A DNA stretch of 64,000 nucleotides from Aquella oligotrophica (lineage in GTDB: Bacteria; Pseudomonadota; Gammaproteobacteria; Burkholderiales; UBA11063): NCBI RefSeq assembly GCF_002892535.1, contig NZ_CP024847.1, positions 1,798,001-1,862,000 of the forward strand, in the 5' to 3' direction. Below the pieces are notes generated by a model. The model was not told where the DNA came from and ran no database searches. It saw only the letters and a program-made list of their open reading frames with translations. The position numbers and the translations under genes were made by a program. Below are positions 49,290 through 59,458 of the stretch, piece after piece; position 1 is the first letter of the stretch; every line of letters starts with the position of its first letter.

Positions 49290-49903
49290 GTTAATGCCCA
49301 GCTTCTCTCAACGGTTTCACCAGAAGCTAACACCATAACTACTTTAACCGCACGAGGTAAAGATGTTATATCTCCACCCTGTGGTGGCCAAGTATTTCGC
49401 CATTGATTATCTGGGTATAAAAAAGTTATTTCAAATTTAGTTACATTATCTATTAAAACGTCAATATCTGGCTGAGTTGTAACAACCCGATTTAATACTG
49501 GCCAAGTTACAAGATATAGTGTTTTACCATAATAACGATAACCAATACGCTTTGGCGGAACAGTCCCATAAATTCTATCACCAGAAAAACCACTGAGTGT
49601 CATTTCAAGTTGGGAATCGTACATGCCATTTAATTTAGCTTTACCATATACCGCTGGCAATAGCCCTCCATTCTGATCCCGCACAACTAGAGGGATTACC
49701 CTATTCCAGCTCATACCAAAATTAGATATAGCCAGTGACAAATTACCCCATTTTTCCTGCGCCTCACCAGCAATTTCCTTGGTTCTCACCAAGCTTGTAA
49801 TCATGCGGTAAGAAACAGTTGAAATGATTGCAAAAATAACGATGGCAACCATTAGCTCAATTAAAGTAAATCCCAACCGTCTGGAGGTATTAACCATATT
49901 CAT
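49286..49903 (-). CDS. gspJ: Type II secretion minor pseudopilin GspJ
   Basis: 205 residues. Prepilin motif RRLGFTLIELMVAIVIFA with cleavage after Gly and Glu at +5. C-terminal strand VKVVMVLASGETVERSWAL matches GspJ. Forms the tip with GspI and GspK. The start could also be the ATG two codons downstream. Confidence 0.92.
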   Translation of the reverse strand: MNMVNTSRRLGFTLIELMVAIVIFAIISTVSYRMITSLVRTKEIAGEAQEKWGNLSLAISNFGMSWNRVIPLVVRDQNGGLLPAVYGKAKLNGMYDSQLEMTLSGFSGDRIYGTVPPKRIGYRYYGKTLYLVTWPVLNRVVTTQPDIDVLIDNVTKFEITFLYPDNQWRNTWPPQGGDITSLPRAVKVVMVLASGETVERSWALT

Positions 49904-49907
49904 TTTT

Positions 49908-50282
49908 CTAGTATTGTGCTATAAAATTAATTGTCTTAAAAATAGTATAGTCAGGATCATCTGACTGGCTAACAGAAATTTCAACTCTTCTGAAATATGG
50001 ATTGGGAGTATTACTCACTACTTCAACAACATTGAATTTCACCCCTGCAGAAGTGAGGGATTTTTTAACAGTACCAACATCCGGATATTGCTGGTTTATA
50101 TATAGCTGATTAAATTCATTTTCTGCAACCCATGTCGCCACTTCGCGCAAAAAGCTATCATGTACATCACTAATGATAAGTCCAATTGCTCTAGTTGCAG
50201 ACGCCAAAACTACAGCTACAATAAAAAGTGCTACCAGACACTCAATAAGAGTAAAACCCCTAGTAGAATTAGCATTTTTCAT
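49908..50282 (-). CDS. gspI: Type II secretion minor pseudopilin GspI
   Basis: 124 residues. Prepilin motif TRGFTLIECLVALFIVAVVLA and the VAENEFNQLYI segment (about residue 47), close to the W-A-E-N pattern of GspI. Its ATG overlaps the gspH stop by one base. Confidence 0.93.
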   Translation of the reverse strand: MKNANSTRGFTLIECLVALFIVAVVLASATRAIGLIISDVHDSFLREVATWVAENEFNQLYINQQYPDVGTVKKSLTSAGVKFNVVEVVSNTPNPYFRRVEISVSQSDDPDYTIFKTINFIAQY

Positions 50283-50749
50283 TAACTGGATACCTTATAG
50301 CGCCCAACCAAATCACTATCAATCCAAGCACTGTATTCATCATCACCAACTTGAATTGATAAACTTGCGTTATCACCACTAGGAAAAAATCTAATCGGTT
50401 CATTATCTTTCAATGGAACACCATTAACTAAAACCTTTAGTATCTTCAATCCTTTTGGCCAACCCCATGAAACTACTTTACGCATATCAATTTCAGTCCA
50501 CTCATTATCACCTTGCCGATATCGATTACAACTAATCGATGTCGCAGCCAATTTACAGGCAATAACATCACCACTATAAATTGACTCATCTGATAATACA
50601 GATAACGTGCTTGAAAACTGCTCAGCTCCAACTAGGAAGCGACCAAAACTTGGTGAACTTACACTTAGGGTAACAATCGTAGTCATAACCGCAATTATTA
50701 CCACTACCAGCATCATTTCAATTAAGGTAAAGCCATTTGGCTTATGCAC
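50282..50749 (-). CDS. gspH: Type II secretion minor pseudopilin GspH
   Basis: 155 residues. Prepilin motif NGFTLIEMMLVVVIIAVM, followed by a beta-rich GspH/FimT-type domain (QFSSTLSVLSDESIYSG about residue 42). Separated from gspG by a 71-bp gap that contains a terminator-like hairpin. Confidence 0.9.
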   Translation of the reverse strand: MHKPNGFTLIEMMLVVVIIAVMTTIVTLSVSSPSFGRFLVGAEQFSSTLSVLSDESIYSGDVIACKLAATSISCNRYRQGDNEWTEIDMRKVVSWGWPKGLKILKVLVNGVPLKDNEPIRFFPSGDNASLSIQVGDDEYSAWIDSDLVGRYKVSS

Positions 50750-50759
50750 AATGCCTCCA

Positions 50760-50796
50760 CAAAATAAAAATTAGAGTTGAAAACAACTCTAATTTT
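50760..50796 (-). terminator. Terminator-like hairpin between gspG and gspH
   Basis: Perfect 13-bp stem AAAATTAGAGTTG (50767-50779) / CAACTCTAATTTT (50784-50796) with loop AAAA. In the direction of transcription it is followed by TTTTTATTTT. It lies 25 bases after the gspG stop and before gspH, inside the operon, so it probably ends a fraction of transcripts. Confidence 0.85.
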
Positions 50797-50820
50797 GAAA
50801 TGAAATCTGATTCAATCGCG

Positions 50821-51246
50821 CTATTGCCAGCTGCCAATTACAGCCTGACCATCTGTCCCGGAAGAAGTTGCTCCATCTGGACCATAACTGAAAACATCAA
50901 CTTCACCGTGTTTACCTGGGTTTTGATACTGATAATCATTTCCCCAAGGATCTTTAGGTAACTTCTCAAGATAACCACCAGCCTTGTAATTATTTGGAAT
51001 TGGTGCCACTGACGGTTTATTTACCAGGGCATCCAAACCTTGTTGCTGTGTTGGGTATCTAATATTATCCAACTTATAAAGCTTCAATGCAGTCATAACA
51101 GACTGGATATCAGCCTTCGCAGCAGCAGTACGTGCCTGATCAGTACTCCCCATTACCCGAGGTACTACCAAAGCAGCCATAATACCCATAATTACAATTA
51201 CCACCATAATCTCGATAAGTGTAAAACCCTGACGTTTTTTTTGCAT
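50821..51246 (-). CDS. gspG: Type II secretion major pseudopilin GspG
   Basis: 141 residues, the normal size. Prepilin motif RQGFTLIEIMVVIVIMGIMAALVVP, then the GspG body: IRYPTQQQGLDALV (about residue 59), LPKDPWGNDYQYQNPG (about 93) and the calcium-site region YGPDGATSSGTDG. It polymerises into the pseudopilus shaft and is needed in large excess over the other pseudopilins. Confidence 0.97.
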   Translation of the reverse strand: MQKKRQGFTLIEIMVVIVIMGIMAALVVPRVMGSTDQARTAAAKADIQSVMTALKLYKLDNIRYPTQQQGLDALVNKPSVAPIPNNYKAGGYLEKLPKDPWGNDYQYQNPGKHGEVDVFSYGPDGATSSGTDGQAVIGSWQ

Positions 51247-51345
51247 AGTAATGCCCTTAATTCAAATCTTTAATAAAAATTGATAACTTAATCACGAATT
51301 GTATCATAAATAATAATGTACTGCAAATAAAGCCTTCTAGCTCAC

Positions 51346-52926
51346 TTAGTCATTGTGCCCAATGATTGTATCCATAGCAACTGAATTTATTGCGGGATAA
51401 TCGAGACTATAGTGTAACCCACGACTTTCCTTACGTTTAAAAGCACTTTTCACCACTAGTTCAGCAACCAATACGAGATTACGCAACTCAACTAAGTCCG
51501 CACTTATTCTAAAATTTGAATAATACTCATGTATTTCTTCTTTCAAAAGATTAATCCTGTGAATTGCACGTTCAAGACGCTTTGTAGTTCTAACGATTCC
51601 AACATAATCCCACATTAATCTACGAAGTTCATCCCAATTATGGGCAATCACAATTTCCTCATCTGCATTGGTAACCTGCGACTCATCCCAGTCTTTAGAT
51701 ATAACGATTCTTGTACCATCATGATCCAAAATTTTTTCAACTAACCCCTTACCAACAACCAGACATTCAAGCAAGGAGTTACTAGCCAAGCGATTTGCCC
51801 CATGCAATCCAGTATGCGCACACTCACCAACAGCGTAAAGTCCGGAAATATCAGTTTCACCATACAAATCAGCAATTACACCACCACACGTATAATGTGC
51901 TGCAGGTACAACAGGAATTGGTTCTTTAGAAATATCAATTCCTAATGATTTACATTTTGCGTGTATCATTGGAAAATGTTCCAAAATAAAACCCTCGCCT
52001 TTATGAGATATATCAAGACAAACATGATCAACCCCAGATTTTTTCATTTCGTAATCAATGGCTCTGGCAACAATATCTCGTGGAGCAAGCTCCAAACGCT
52101 CATCATGAAACTTCATAAATCGAACACCATTAGGTAGAGTAAGCACCCCTCCTTCACCACGAACAGCTTCTGAGATTAAAAATGATTTAGCTTGCGGATG
52201 ATATAAACAGGTTGGATGAAACTGGATAAATTCCATATTAGCAACACGACAACCAGCTCGATAAGCCATTGCAATACCATCACCTGTTGCTACATCTGGG
52301 TTTGTTGTATACAAATATGATTTCCCAGCACCGCCAGTTGCAAGAATTACGCCACTAACTGAGTTAAATGTCTCAACTTGTCCATTAACTGTATTTAGCG
52401 CATAAACACCAACACACCGCTTTAATTCACCAACTTTACTTACAATCAAATCGACCGCGACATAATTTTCAAAAATAGAAACATTAGGATGTTTGACAAC
52501 ATGCTGAATTACTGTTGATATAACGGCAGCACCAGTGGCATCAGCAACATGAAGAACCCTGCGTGCACTATGTCCACCCTCCCGAGTTAAATGGATATGA
52601 TTAACTGGAGTTTTTTCTCGGGTAAAGTCAACTCCTAACTCAATTAACCAGTTTATTGCATCAGGTGCATGTTCAACAATATACCGCACTGCTTCTTCAT
52701 TACACAACCCAGCACCAGCAATTAGAGTATCCTTTACATGGCTATCAAATGAGTCATCATCATTAATTACCGCAGCAATCCCACCCTGAGCATAAAAAGA
52801 GTTACACTCGGCAAGCTGTTTTTTAGTCACAAGCGCTACTTTTTTGCCGTGATTTGCCAGTCGCAAAGCTACAGACAAGCCAGCAAGTCCACTACCTAAA
52901 ACTACTGCGTCGAATTGATGTCTCAT
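51346..52926 (-). CDS. nadB: L-aspartate oxidase
   Basis: FAD enzyme for the first step of NAD synthesis, aspartate to iminoaspartate. 526 residues. FAD loop [15 protein letters not shown] at the N-terminus, [11 protein letters not shown] (about residue 42), [13 protein letters not shown] (about 113), and the [21 protein letters not shown] motif (about 366). Its ATG overlaps the dapB stop as ATGA, so it is translated with dapB. Confidence 0.97.
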   Translation of the reverse strand: MRHQFDAVVLGSGLAGLSVALRLANHGKKVALVTKKQLAECNSFYAQGGIAAVINDDDSFDSHVKDTLIAGAGLCNEEAVRYIVEHAPDAINWLIELGVDFTREKTPVNHIHLTREGGHSARRVLHVADATGAAVISTVIQHVVKHPNVSIFENYVAVDLIVSKVGELKRCVGVYALNTVNGQVETFNSVSGVILATGGAGKSYLYTTNPDVATGDGIAMAYRAGCRVANMEFIQFHPTCLYHPQAKSFLISEAVRGEGGVLTLPNGVRFMKFHDERLELAPRDIVARAIDYEMKKSGVDHVCLDISHKGEGFILEHFPMIHAKCKSLGIDISKEPIPVVPAAHYTCGGVIADLYGETDISGLYAVGECAHTGLHGANRLASNSLLECLVVGKGLVEKILDHDGTRIVISKDWDESQVTNADEEIVIAHNWDELRRLMWDYVGIVRTTKRLERAIHRINLLKEEIHEYYSNFRISADLVELRNLVLVAELVVKSAFKRKESRGLHYSLDYPAINSVAMDTIIGHND

Positions 52927-53690
52927 ATTTCAAGGACATCCTGCATTGAATATAGCCCCGGAGCCTGCTTAACAATAAACTTTGCCGCTGCCAATGCGCC
53001 AAGAGCAAAGCCCCGCCTATTATTAATGTTGCTAATGATACTCAACTCTTCACCATCACTAATAAAGTCAACGACATGCCGCCCAACTATATCTCCAGCC
53101 CGTAGGGCAGAAAAGCCAATCTCTCTTGAGGCTCGAACCTGATTGTTATTGCCAGTACGATTATAACAGGCAACCTGATCAAAATCATCTCCTCTAGCCC
53201 CAGCAATCAATTTCCCTATTTCAAGAGCAGTCCCCGAAGGGGCATCTTTTTTATAACGATGGTGACTCTCAACTATTTCCACTTCGTAATCTGCTAGCTT
53301 TTTTGCCACCATTTTTACAGCTTCAAATAATACATTAACCGATAAACTCATATTTGCAGAGTGAACAATAGCTATTTGAGCTGCTGCATCCTTTATCTTC
53401 CTCATCTGGTCACTTGTAAAGCCTGTAGTTCCAATAACCAATGGGATTTTATGAGTCAAACACCAATTTAAAGTTTCCTCAATTCGCTCTTGGTTAGAAA
53501 AATCAACCATCACTTCTGCCGTAGTAGAATGTGGCAATGTCAAATAATAGCTATCTGAGGCGATGACATTATTTTCTAGATGAAAAGTTCTTGCTAGAAC
53601 TAGCTCATATAATTCAGGATTTTTCAATATAAGATCCAGTAACTTCTGCCCCATTTTACCATTTGCACCATTTATTGCCAGCTTAAGCAT
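52923..53690 (-). CDS. dapB: 4-hydroxy-tetrahydrodipicolinate reductase
   Basis: Lysine and diaminopimelate synthesis. 255 residues from ATG 53690, which has AAAGGAA eight bases upstream and gives the family N-terminus [14 protein letters not shown]; an in-frame start 17 codons earlier is unlikely. [11 protein letters not shown] (about residue 85), [16 protein letters not shown] catalytic stretch (about 144) and the C-terminal [12 protein letters not shown] are all present. Confidence 0.97.
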   Translation of the reverse strand: MLKLAINGANGKMGQKLLDLILKNPELYELVLARTFHLENNVIASDSYYLTLPHSTTAEVMVDFSNQERIEETLNWCLTHKIPLVIGTTGFTSDQMRKIKDAAAQIAIVHSANMSLSVNVLFEAVKMVAKKLADYEVEIVESHHRYKKDAPSGTALEIGKLIAGARGDDFDQVACYNRTGNNNQVRASREIGFSALRAGDIVGRHVVDFISDGEELSIISNINNRRGFALGALAAAKFIVKQAPGLYSMQDVLEI

Positions 53691-53709
53691 TGCTTGAATT
53701 CCTTTAAAA

Positions 53710-54060
53710 CTATTTTGTCTTGACAGCACCAACCGATTCAATTTGAATCAATTTTTGCGTAGTTGGATCAAAATTTAAGTTTACAATGTAACTATCTTTA
53801 AGTTTATCATTTTTATAATCCTGATAAACATATTGCCACTGATTTGAATTAAACATAAACTGGGTTACTGGATGACCAATAACAAAAGTAACCTGTTCTT
53901 TTGTCATCCCGGCACGCAATTGAGCCATCTGCTGCCGGTTAATATAATTACCCTGCTGTACCGGATACATGTACGGAAAGCGCCACTCTGAAAAATTAAT
54001 TCCCGAGCACCCAATCAGAAAAATTGTTACAAAACAACACATCAACACCTGTCGAATCAT
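53710..54060 (-). CDS. bamE: Outer-membrane assembly lipoprotein BamE (SmpA/OmlA)
   Basis: Subunit of the BAM complex. 116 residues from ATG 54060, giving a short lipoprotein signal peptide with lipobox FLIGC; the longer frame from 54138 would hide it. QQGNYINRQQMAQLRAGMTKEQV and IGHPV, then WQYVY, are the BamE signature. Divergent from fur, a gene pair common in proteobacteria, and followed 19 bases later by dapB. Confidence 0.95.
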   Translation of the reverse strand: MIRQVLMCCFVTIFLIGCSGINFSEWRFPYMYPVQQGNYINRQQMAQLRAGMTKEQVTFVIGHPVTQFMFNSNQWQYVYQDYKNDKLKDSYIVNLNFDPTTQKLIQIESVGAVKTK

Positions 54061-54161
54061 ACTAAAACCCATATACCACATCAAAAAATTTGCTTTAAGC
54101 GTTATTTTAACCTTAAAATAAGAGTTTGGTTCAAACAAAACACTTTTAATTCAGGATAAGC

Positions 54162-54596
54162 ATGGATTTAACAAAACAGCTAAAGGATGCGGGAATAAAA
54201 ATTACTCAGCATAAATTAGCAATACTTGCGCTTTTTTCCGAACATAAACATTTAGACGCATTTAAAATTCTAACAATATTTCAAAGCAAAAATATAGATA
54301 TTAGCTTGGCAACGATCTATCGAATTCTTGCCAGTTTTGAAGAACATAATATCATCACTAAGCATAACTTTGGAAATGAGCATGCTAACTACGAACTGGC
54401 TGTTGCCAATGAACATCATGACCACCTCATATGTATGGGGTGTGGCAAAGTAATTGAATTTGTCAATCAGGAAATTGAAGAATTACAGCTGCAAATTGCA
54501 AAACAAAATCAGTTTGAAGTACATAATCACACATTGAATATATATGGCTTTTGCGTTGAATGTAAGATTCTAAAAACGAGCAAACCAATTAATTGA
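54162..54596 (+). CDS. fur: Ferric uptake regulator Fur
   Basis: 144-residue iron-sensing repressor. N-terminal winged helix (LKDAGIKITQHKLAIL, DISLATIYRILASFEE), then the metal-binding region NEHHDHLICMGCGKVIEF and a second Cys pair FCVEC. Length and motif order match Fur rather than Zur. I see no convincing Fur box in the 100-bp gap to bamE. Confidence 0.96.
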   Translation: MDLTKQLKDAGIKITQHKLAILALFSEHKHLDAFKILTIFQSKNIDISLATIYRILASFEEHNIITKHNFGNEHANYELAVANEHHDHLICMGCGKVIEFVNQEIEELQLQIAKQNQFEVHNHTLNIYGFCVECKILKTSKPIN

Positions 54597-54692
54597 ATGT
54601 TTGAAATTGGAGCATGATAAAATCATGAGCTTTGGATAAATACAGATTTGTTTTTAGGTTACCACCATCAATAACATATAGTTAAATTAAAA

Positions 54693-55412
54693 ATGAAAAA
54701 CATTACAATTAATCAGACAATAAACCTCCTAAGTGCGGCAGCAATTTATTTGATAATAATATCTGCTGGGATCATGCTAGGAAAAAGTGTATGGTGGCTG
54801 GCAAACCCTTTGGGTTATGATACCTATAGTAATATAGTAAGTCGTAATTTTGATTCCAGTAAGCTTGCCCAAACAATCATTAATCGTGCGCCATTCGGCG
54901 TTGTTACTGAAGAAAAAGCACCAGTTCCTACAATTGCCGAACAGATAAAAGTAGTTGGGGTTTATGCAGCAGGACTGAATAACAGTGTAGCATTTATTAC
55001 AGTTAGCGGCAAAAACTCCATTGCAGTAATTGGGGATACTGTTCTTGATGCAAAAGTTAAAGCAATTACTCCCGATGGAGTAATTTTCTTGTCCGGCAAA
55101 CAAGATGTTACCATCAATCTTTCTTCATCAAATGCTACGCCAAACACTAATAACACTTCAAACAATAACCACCAAAACTCCGGTAGTGCAGGCTATATTC
55201 CAAGTACAGCACCAAATAATAGCAGTAATCAAGATGCGCAGAATCACAGCAGTACTAACCAGCCAGCAAATAATAACGAAAATAATGCAGCCCAAGGAAG
55301 TGATAATGATTCAATTGCTGATAAGCGTAGAAAAATGATTGAAGCTTTCCAGAAGCAGAATGCTGGTGGAAATGGTAATGACAACAATAACAATGGACAA
55401 CAACAAAATTAA
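54693..55412 (+). CDS. gspC: Type II secretion protein GspC
   Basis: 239 residues: one membrane helix (~13-34) and the periplasmic HR domain (~80-145: IKVVGVYAAGLNNSVAFITV, VIGDTVLDAKVKAI) that contacts the secretin GspD. The C-terminal PDZ domain of many GspC proteins is missing; instead there is a ~90-residue Asn/Ser/Gln-rich low-complexity tail with a short basic helix. The ribosome site is poor. First gene of the rightward gsp arm. Confidence 0.9.
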   Translation: MKNITINQTINLLSAAAIYLIIISAGIMLGKSVWWLANPLGYDTYSNIVSRNFDSSKLAQTIINRAPFGVVTEEKAPVPTIAEQIKVVGVYAAGLNNSVAFITVSGKNSIAVIGDTVLDAKVKAITPDGVIFLSGKQDVTINLSSSNATPNTNNTSNNNHQNSGSAGYIPSTAPNNSSNQDAQNHSSTNQPANNNENNAAQGSDNDSIADKRRKMIEAFQKQNAGGNGNDNNNNGQQQN

Positions 55413-55424
55413 TTAGGGATGTTT

Positions 55425-57938
55425 ATGAATTTGAAACTAAAACAGCTAGGTGTAATATTATGTGGAGTATCAATGTTGGGACAAGCTGTAGCTGCTCCTA
55501 CTAGCACATCAACGCCCAACAACTCAGCTTCTTCTAAGACGAATACTGCAACTAACTCGACTAGTACCAATAATAGCTCAGGAACATCAGAAGATAAAGT
55601 TGTCCTTAATTTTGAAAATGCTGATATTCAAACCGTTATAAAAGCAATTAGCAAACTATCTGGCAAAAACTTTGTTATTGATCCACGTGTAAAAGGTACC
55701 GTTAACATAGTATCTGAAAAACCAATCTCCAAAGCTGAAAGTTATAAGGTTCTTGAATCAGCACTCAGAATGCAGGGCTTTGCAACGGTGGAAGCTGATG
55801 GTGTAATCAAGGTACTACCAGAAACAGATGCTCGTACTTATGGTATGCGAACTGAGACTCAGAGCAATAAGCGTAATCCAGGTGATCAGCTAGTCACTAA
55901 AATATTTATCATAGACAATGGCTCAGCAACCCAGCTAGCTAATGCATTACGCCCAATGATATCGCCAAATAATGCAATTTCAGTCTATCCAAACAGTAAT
56001 GCGTTGGTCGTAACTGACTACTCTTCAAACATGGCAAGAATAACAAAAATCATTACTGACTTAAACACCACAAAAGCTAAGAAAGTTGCTCCCGCAATTG
56101 TAAAGCTTAAATATGCTTACGCCTCAGATGTTGCCCAAACCTTGCAAAGCTATGCCGGAGGAGGTAGTATGGGTTCTGGAAGTGGCGGCGGAGCCGCTGG
56201 TGGTGCTAATGATGGACCAACCACAACTATTACTGTTGACCCGGCTAGTAACTCAGTTATCATTAACTCTAATGTTGCGGCAAAAGTCGAAGAACTCCGA
56301 GCATTAGCATTAAGCCTTGATAAAGACACCAGTTCCAGCAATAACAATCTCCATGTGGTATACCTTCGTAATGCAGATGCAGCCCATGTAGCTGAAGTTT
56401 TAAAAACAATTGTAAGTGGTCAAGACAACCCAGACATGACAGCGTCTGCTGCCAGTCGAGCACTTTCAGATACCAGCTCAGTCTTCCAGAGTAGTGGTGG
56501 CAGTAGTGGTTCAAGTGGAGGTAGCACTTTTGGTGGTGGTTCTAGCGGTGGTAGTAAACCTCCAACTTCAGCAAATCGCGGTAGCTCAAATAGCACATCA
56601 CCAAATAATGATAAAAATGCACCAAAAATTCTGGTACAGGCTGAACCTTCTACCAATTCGTTAATTATTCAAGCACCAGACGCAGTTTATCGTAATATGC
56701 GTGCAATAATTGATATGTTGGATGTACGCCGGGTACAAGTAATGATTGAAGCTCTGATTGCCGATGTATCAACTAATGACACTGGTACTTTTGGTATTCA
56801 GTGGTTAGGTGGAGCTGGTAATAATAATGTTGGTGGTTTAGTTCTTTCTAATTATGCAGGGAATGGAAACAGTGTTAGTAGCCTAGCACAGACAGCTATT
56901 GCTGCCGCTGGTGTTGCTAATGGTGGAACGAGTGGAGCTGCTGCTGCAGGCTCTGGGCTAAGTGTACCGGGTGAGGTTTATGTCGGATTAGTTACAGGTA
57001 CAACTACGATTGGTGGGCAAACAGTGCCTGGAATTTCAGCCCTTGCTGATATGCTGGCTTCGAATAATGCCGGTAATATCTTGGGACGTCCGACCTTATT
57101 AACATTAGATAACGAAGAAGCATCAATATTTGTTGGACAAAATATTGGTATTCCAACTGGTTCATTTCAAAACACTGGTAATGCAGCTGGAAATATCGTA
57201 AGTCAGGTAAACCGCCAAGATGTGGGGACTGTGTTACGCCTAAAACCACTGGTTACTCAAAGTGGTATTATTCAAATGGCTGTCTACCAAGAGGATTCAA
57301 TTGTTGACACTGCATCACAAAGCCAAGCCGACCTACAGGCAAATGGTCCAAATATCAACAAGCGTAATTTAAAAACTCAGATCTTGGTAAACGATGGGCA
57401 AATTATTGCTCTCGGTGGAATGACGCAAGATGTAATAAGCCTGCAAAGTGCGGGGATTCCATTATTAAGTTCAATTCCTTACTTAGGTTGGTTATTTAGT
57501 TGGCAAAGTCGTACACATACCAAGCAAAATCTGGTAATTTTCCTCCGTCCAGTAATTATCCGTAATGAAGAAGGAATGAAAGCTCTTACTAATCAGCGTT
57601 ACCGCTATATCATGCAACAACAAAATGCTATTAAGGCTACAGGAAATGCCTTATTACCAAATGTTGATGCAGTAAATATTGAAAATCAGGTTCCTTATGA
57701 TAATAAAGTACCTCCTCAGCCATCGTCAGTACCAGCTACACCTATTTTGGATGTAACTAAAGGTCCAAATAACGTATCAGTAGTAAATTCTTCTCCTGGT
57801 CAAACACCAATAGTGGTACAAAACTCAACAACTAGTGCTAGGAATGCATCTACAAATAATAGCAATACTTCTAATGGGCAAACAAAAGTTATTCAAACCG
57901 CACCTAATAGTATAACTATCACTAATAACAATAATTAA
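55425..57938 (+). CDS. gspD: Type II secretion secretin GspD
   Basis: Outer-membrane channel. 837 residues from ATG 55425, preferred over ATG 55419 because AGGG sits six bases before it but abuts the earlier one. Signal peptide, Ser/Thr linker, N0 domain (VLNFENADIQTVIKAISKLSGKNFVID), N1-N3 domains with two Gly/Ser-rich insertions (~245-265 and ~355-390), then the secretin core with a GLVLSNYAG-type gate region and a conserved QSRTHTKQNLVIFLRPVI motif near residue 695. A Ser/Asn-rich C-terminal tail follows. Confidence 0.96.
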   Translation: MNLKLKQLGVILCGVSMLGQAVAAPTSTSTPNNSASSKTNTATNSTSTNNSSGTSEDKVVLNFENADIQTVIKAISKLSGKNFVIDPRVKGTVNIVSEKPISKAESYKVLESALRMQGFATVEADGVIKVLPETDARTYGMRTETQSNKRNPGDQLVTKIFIIDNGSATQLANALRPMISPNNAISVYPNSNALVVTDYSSNMARITKIITDLNTTKAKKVAPAIVKLKYAYASDVAQTLQSYAGGGSMGSGSGGGAAGGANDGPTTTITVDPASNSVIINSNVAAKVEELRALALSLDKDTSSSNNNLHVVYLRNADAAHVAEVLKTIVSGQDNPDMTASAASRALSDTSSVFQSSGGSSGSSGGSTFGGGSSGGSKPPTSANRGSSNSTSPNNDKNAPKILVQAEPSTNSLIIQAPDAVYRNMRAIIDMLDVRRVQVMIEALIADVSTNDTGTFGIQWLGGAGNNNVGGLVLSNYAGNGNSVSSLAQTAIAAAGVANGGTSGAAAAGSGLSVPGEVYVGLVTGTTTIGGQTVPGISALADMLASNNAGNILGRPTLLTLDNEEASIFVGQNIGIPTGSFQNTGNAAGNIVSQVNRQDVGTVLRLKPLVTQSGIIQMAVYQEDSIVDTASQSQADLQANGPNINKRNLKTQILVNDGQIIALGGMTQDVISLQSAGIPLLSSIPYLGWLFSWQSRTHTKQNLVIFLRPVIIRNEEGMKALTNQRYRYIMQQQNAIKATGNALLPNVDAVNIENQVPYDNKVPPQPSSVPATPILDVTKGPNNVSVVNSSPGQTPIVVQNSTTSARNASTNNSNTSNGQTKVIQTAPNSITITNNNN

Positions 57939-57962
57939 TAAGATTGCAGCAGGCGTAGGCTT

Positions 57963-59456
57963 ATGGAAAATATAAAATTCTCACCCAATAAATACTCAAG
58001 GCGGCTACCATATACCTATGCCAGAGCCAATAAAGTCTGTATTTATGCTGCTGACGATGAATATGTACAGATTGCAACTACCGCTAGTTTGAATCCTTTA
58101 GTTGTAACCGAGATAAAACGTAAGGTACAACAGCCAATTCAGATTCACAAAATTGAAGAAAAGCTTTTTGATGCAATCTTAGCTGAAGCTTACTCTAGCG
58201 GTAATGCAGCGGCAGTAGTTGATGATATTCAAGATGATATCGATATTTCTGACTTAATGCAAAATCTGCAAAAAACTGAAGATTTATTAGAATCAGAAAA
58301 TGATGCACCAGTAATTAAAATCATCAACGCTTTTTTAACTCAGGCGGTAAAGGAAGATGCATCGGATGTGCACCTTGATGCCTACGAACGTAATTCACTA
58401 GTAAGATTTCGCCGCGATGGCGTGTTACATAAAGTAATTGATGTTAATCCCGGGTTACATGCGGCATTAGTTTCGCGGATTAAAATTATGGCACAGCTAG
58501 ATATTGCCGAAAAGCGCTTGCCACAGGATGGACGTATTGCGCTAAGGCTAGCTGGACGCGAGGTTGATTTACGGGTTTCAACCATTCCAACTGGGCATGG
58601 TGAACGGATTGTAATGCGGTTACTTGACAAAAATAAAGAGCGCTTACAACTAGAAAGTCTGGGTATGGCAGAGGATACACGTAGTAGAATAGATAGCCTA
58701 ATTAGCCGCCCACATGGGATATTCCTTGTTACAGGTCCAACTGGTTCGGGTAAATCAACTACCCTTTATGCTGCCCTCGCCCGGATTGACTCTAATGCAT
58801 TAAATATCATGACGGTAGAAGATCCCGTAGAGTATGATATTCCAGGAATCAGCCAGACTCAAGTAAATGCTAAAATTGATATGACTTTTGCCCGTGCACT
58901 ACGTTCAATTCTCCGTCAAGATCCGGATGTGGTAATGATTGGGGAGATTCGTGATCTAGAAACAGCACAAATTGCGGTACAATCAAGCTTAACCGGACAC
59001 TTAGTACTGGCAACACTCCATACTAACTCTGCTGCGTCAACGATTACTAGGATGATAGATATGGGTGTTGAATCATTCCTATTATCTTCAACAGTAATTG
59101 GGATTCTAGCTCAACGTCTAATTCGTTTACTTTGCCCTAAGTGCAAAACTGAAAATCTAGCATTAGATAGCGCTATGCGTGCAGAATTTGGCATTCCTGA
59201 GGATGTAACAATCTATAAGCCTGTGGGTTGTGAACATTGTAGCGGTACTGGCTATAAAGGTCGTAATGGTATCCACGAATTACTAGTAATTGATGAAGAA
59301 GTTCAGCGTCTAATTCATAATGATGCGGGTGAAACAGAAATCGAAAAATACGCAATAAATAAACTTGGGATGCGAACTTTACGGATGGACGCCCTTCGTT
59401 GGGTAATGGATGGAAAAACTTCGCTTGAAGAAGTTATCACTTTAACTAAAGAATAA
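57963..59456 (+). CDS. gspE: Type II secretion ATPase GspE
   Basis: Cytoplasmic hexameric ATPase. 497 residues. Walker A GPTGSGKST (residues ~258-266), Asp box LRQDPDVVMIGEIRD (about 318), His box LATLHTNSA (about 349), and a four-Cys zinc module CPKC...CEHC (about 391-425). The N1E domain is short. Its start lies 24 bases after gspD and its stop two bases before gspF. Confidence 0.97.
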   Translation: MENIKFSPNKYSRRLPYTYARANKVCIYAADDEYVQIATTASLNPLVVTEIKRKVQQPIQIHKIEEKLFDAILAEAYSSGNAAAVVDDIQDDIDISDLMQNLQKTEDLLESENDAPVIKIINAFLTQAVKEDASDVHLDAYERNSLVRFRRDGVLHKVIDVNPGLHAALVSRIKIMAQLDIAEKRLPQDGRIALRLAGREVDLRVSTIPTGHGERIVMRLLDKNKERLQLESLGMAEDTRSRIDSLISRPHGIFLVTGPTGSGKSTTLYAALARIDSNALNIMTVEDPVEYDIPGISQTQVNAKIDMTFARALRSILRQDPDVVMIGEIRDLETAQIAVQSSLTGHLVLATLHTNSAASTITRMIDMGVESFLLSSTVIGILAQRLIRLLCPKCKTENLALDSAMRAEFGIPEDVTIYKPVGCEHCSGTGYKGRNGIHELLVIDEEVQRLIHNDAGETEIEKYAINKLGMRTLRMDALRWVMDGKTSLEEVITLTKE

Positions 59457-59458
59457 AC

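Noticed and set aside
54061-54161. Fur box between bamE and fur
   Set aside because: I looked for the GATAATGATAATC-type palindrome and found nothing convincing.
54605-54640. Hairpin CATGAT/ATCATG after fur as a terminator
   Set aside because: No T-run follows it, so it may not end transcription and fur could read into gspC.
55105-56656. Plus and minus frames within gspC and gspD low-complexity parts
   Set aside because: Produced by Asn/Ser/Gly repeat codons read in other frames.
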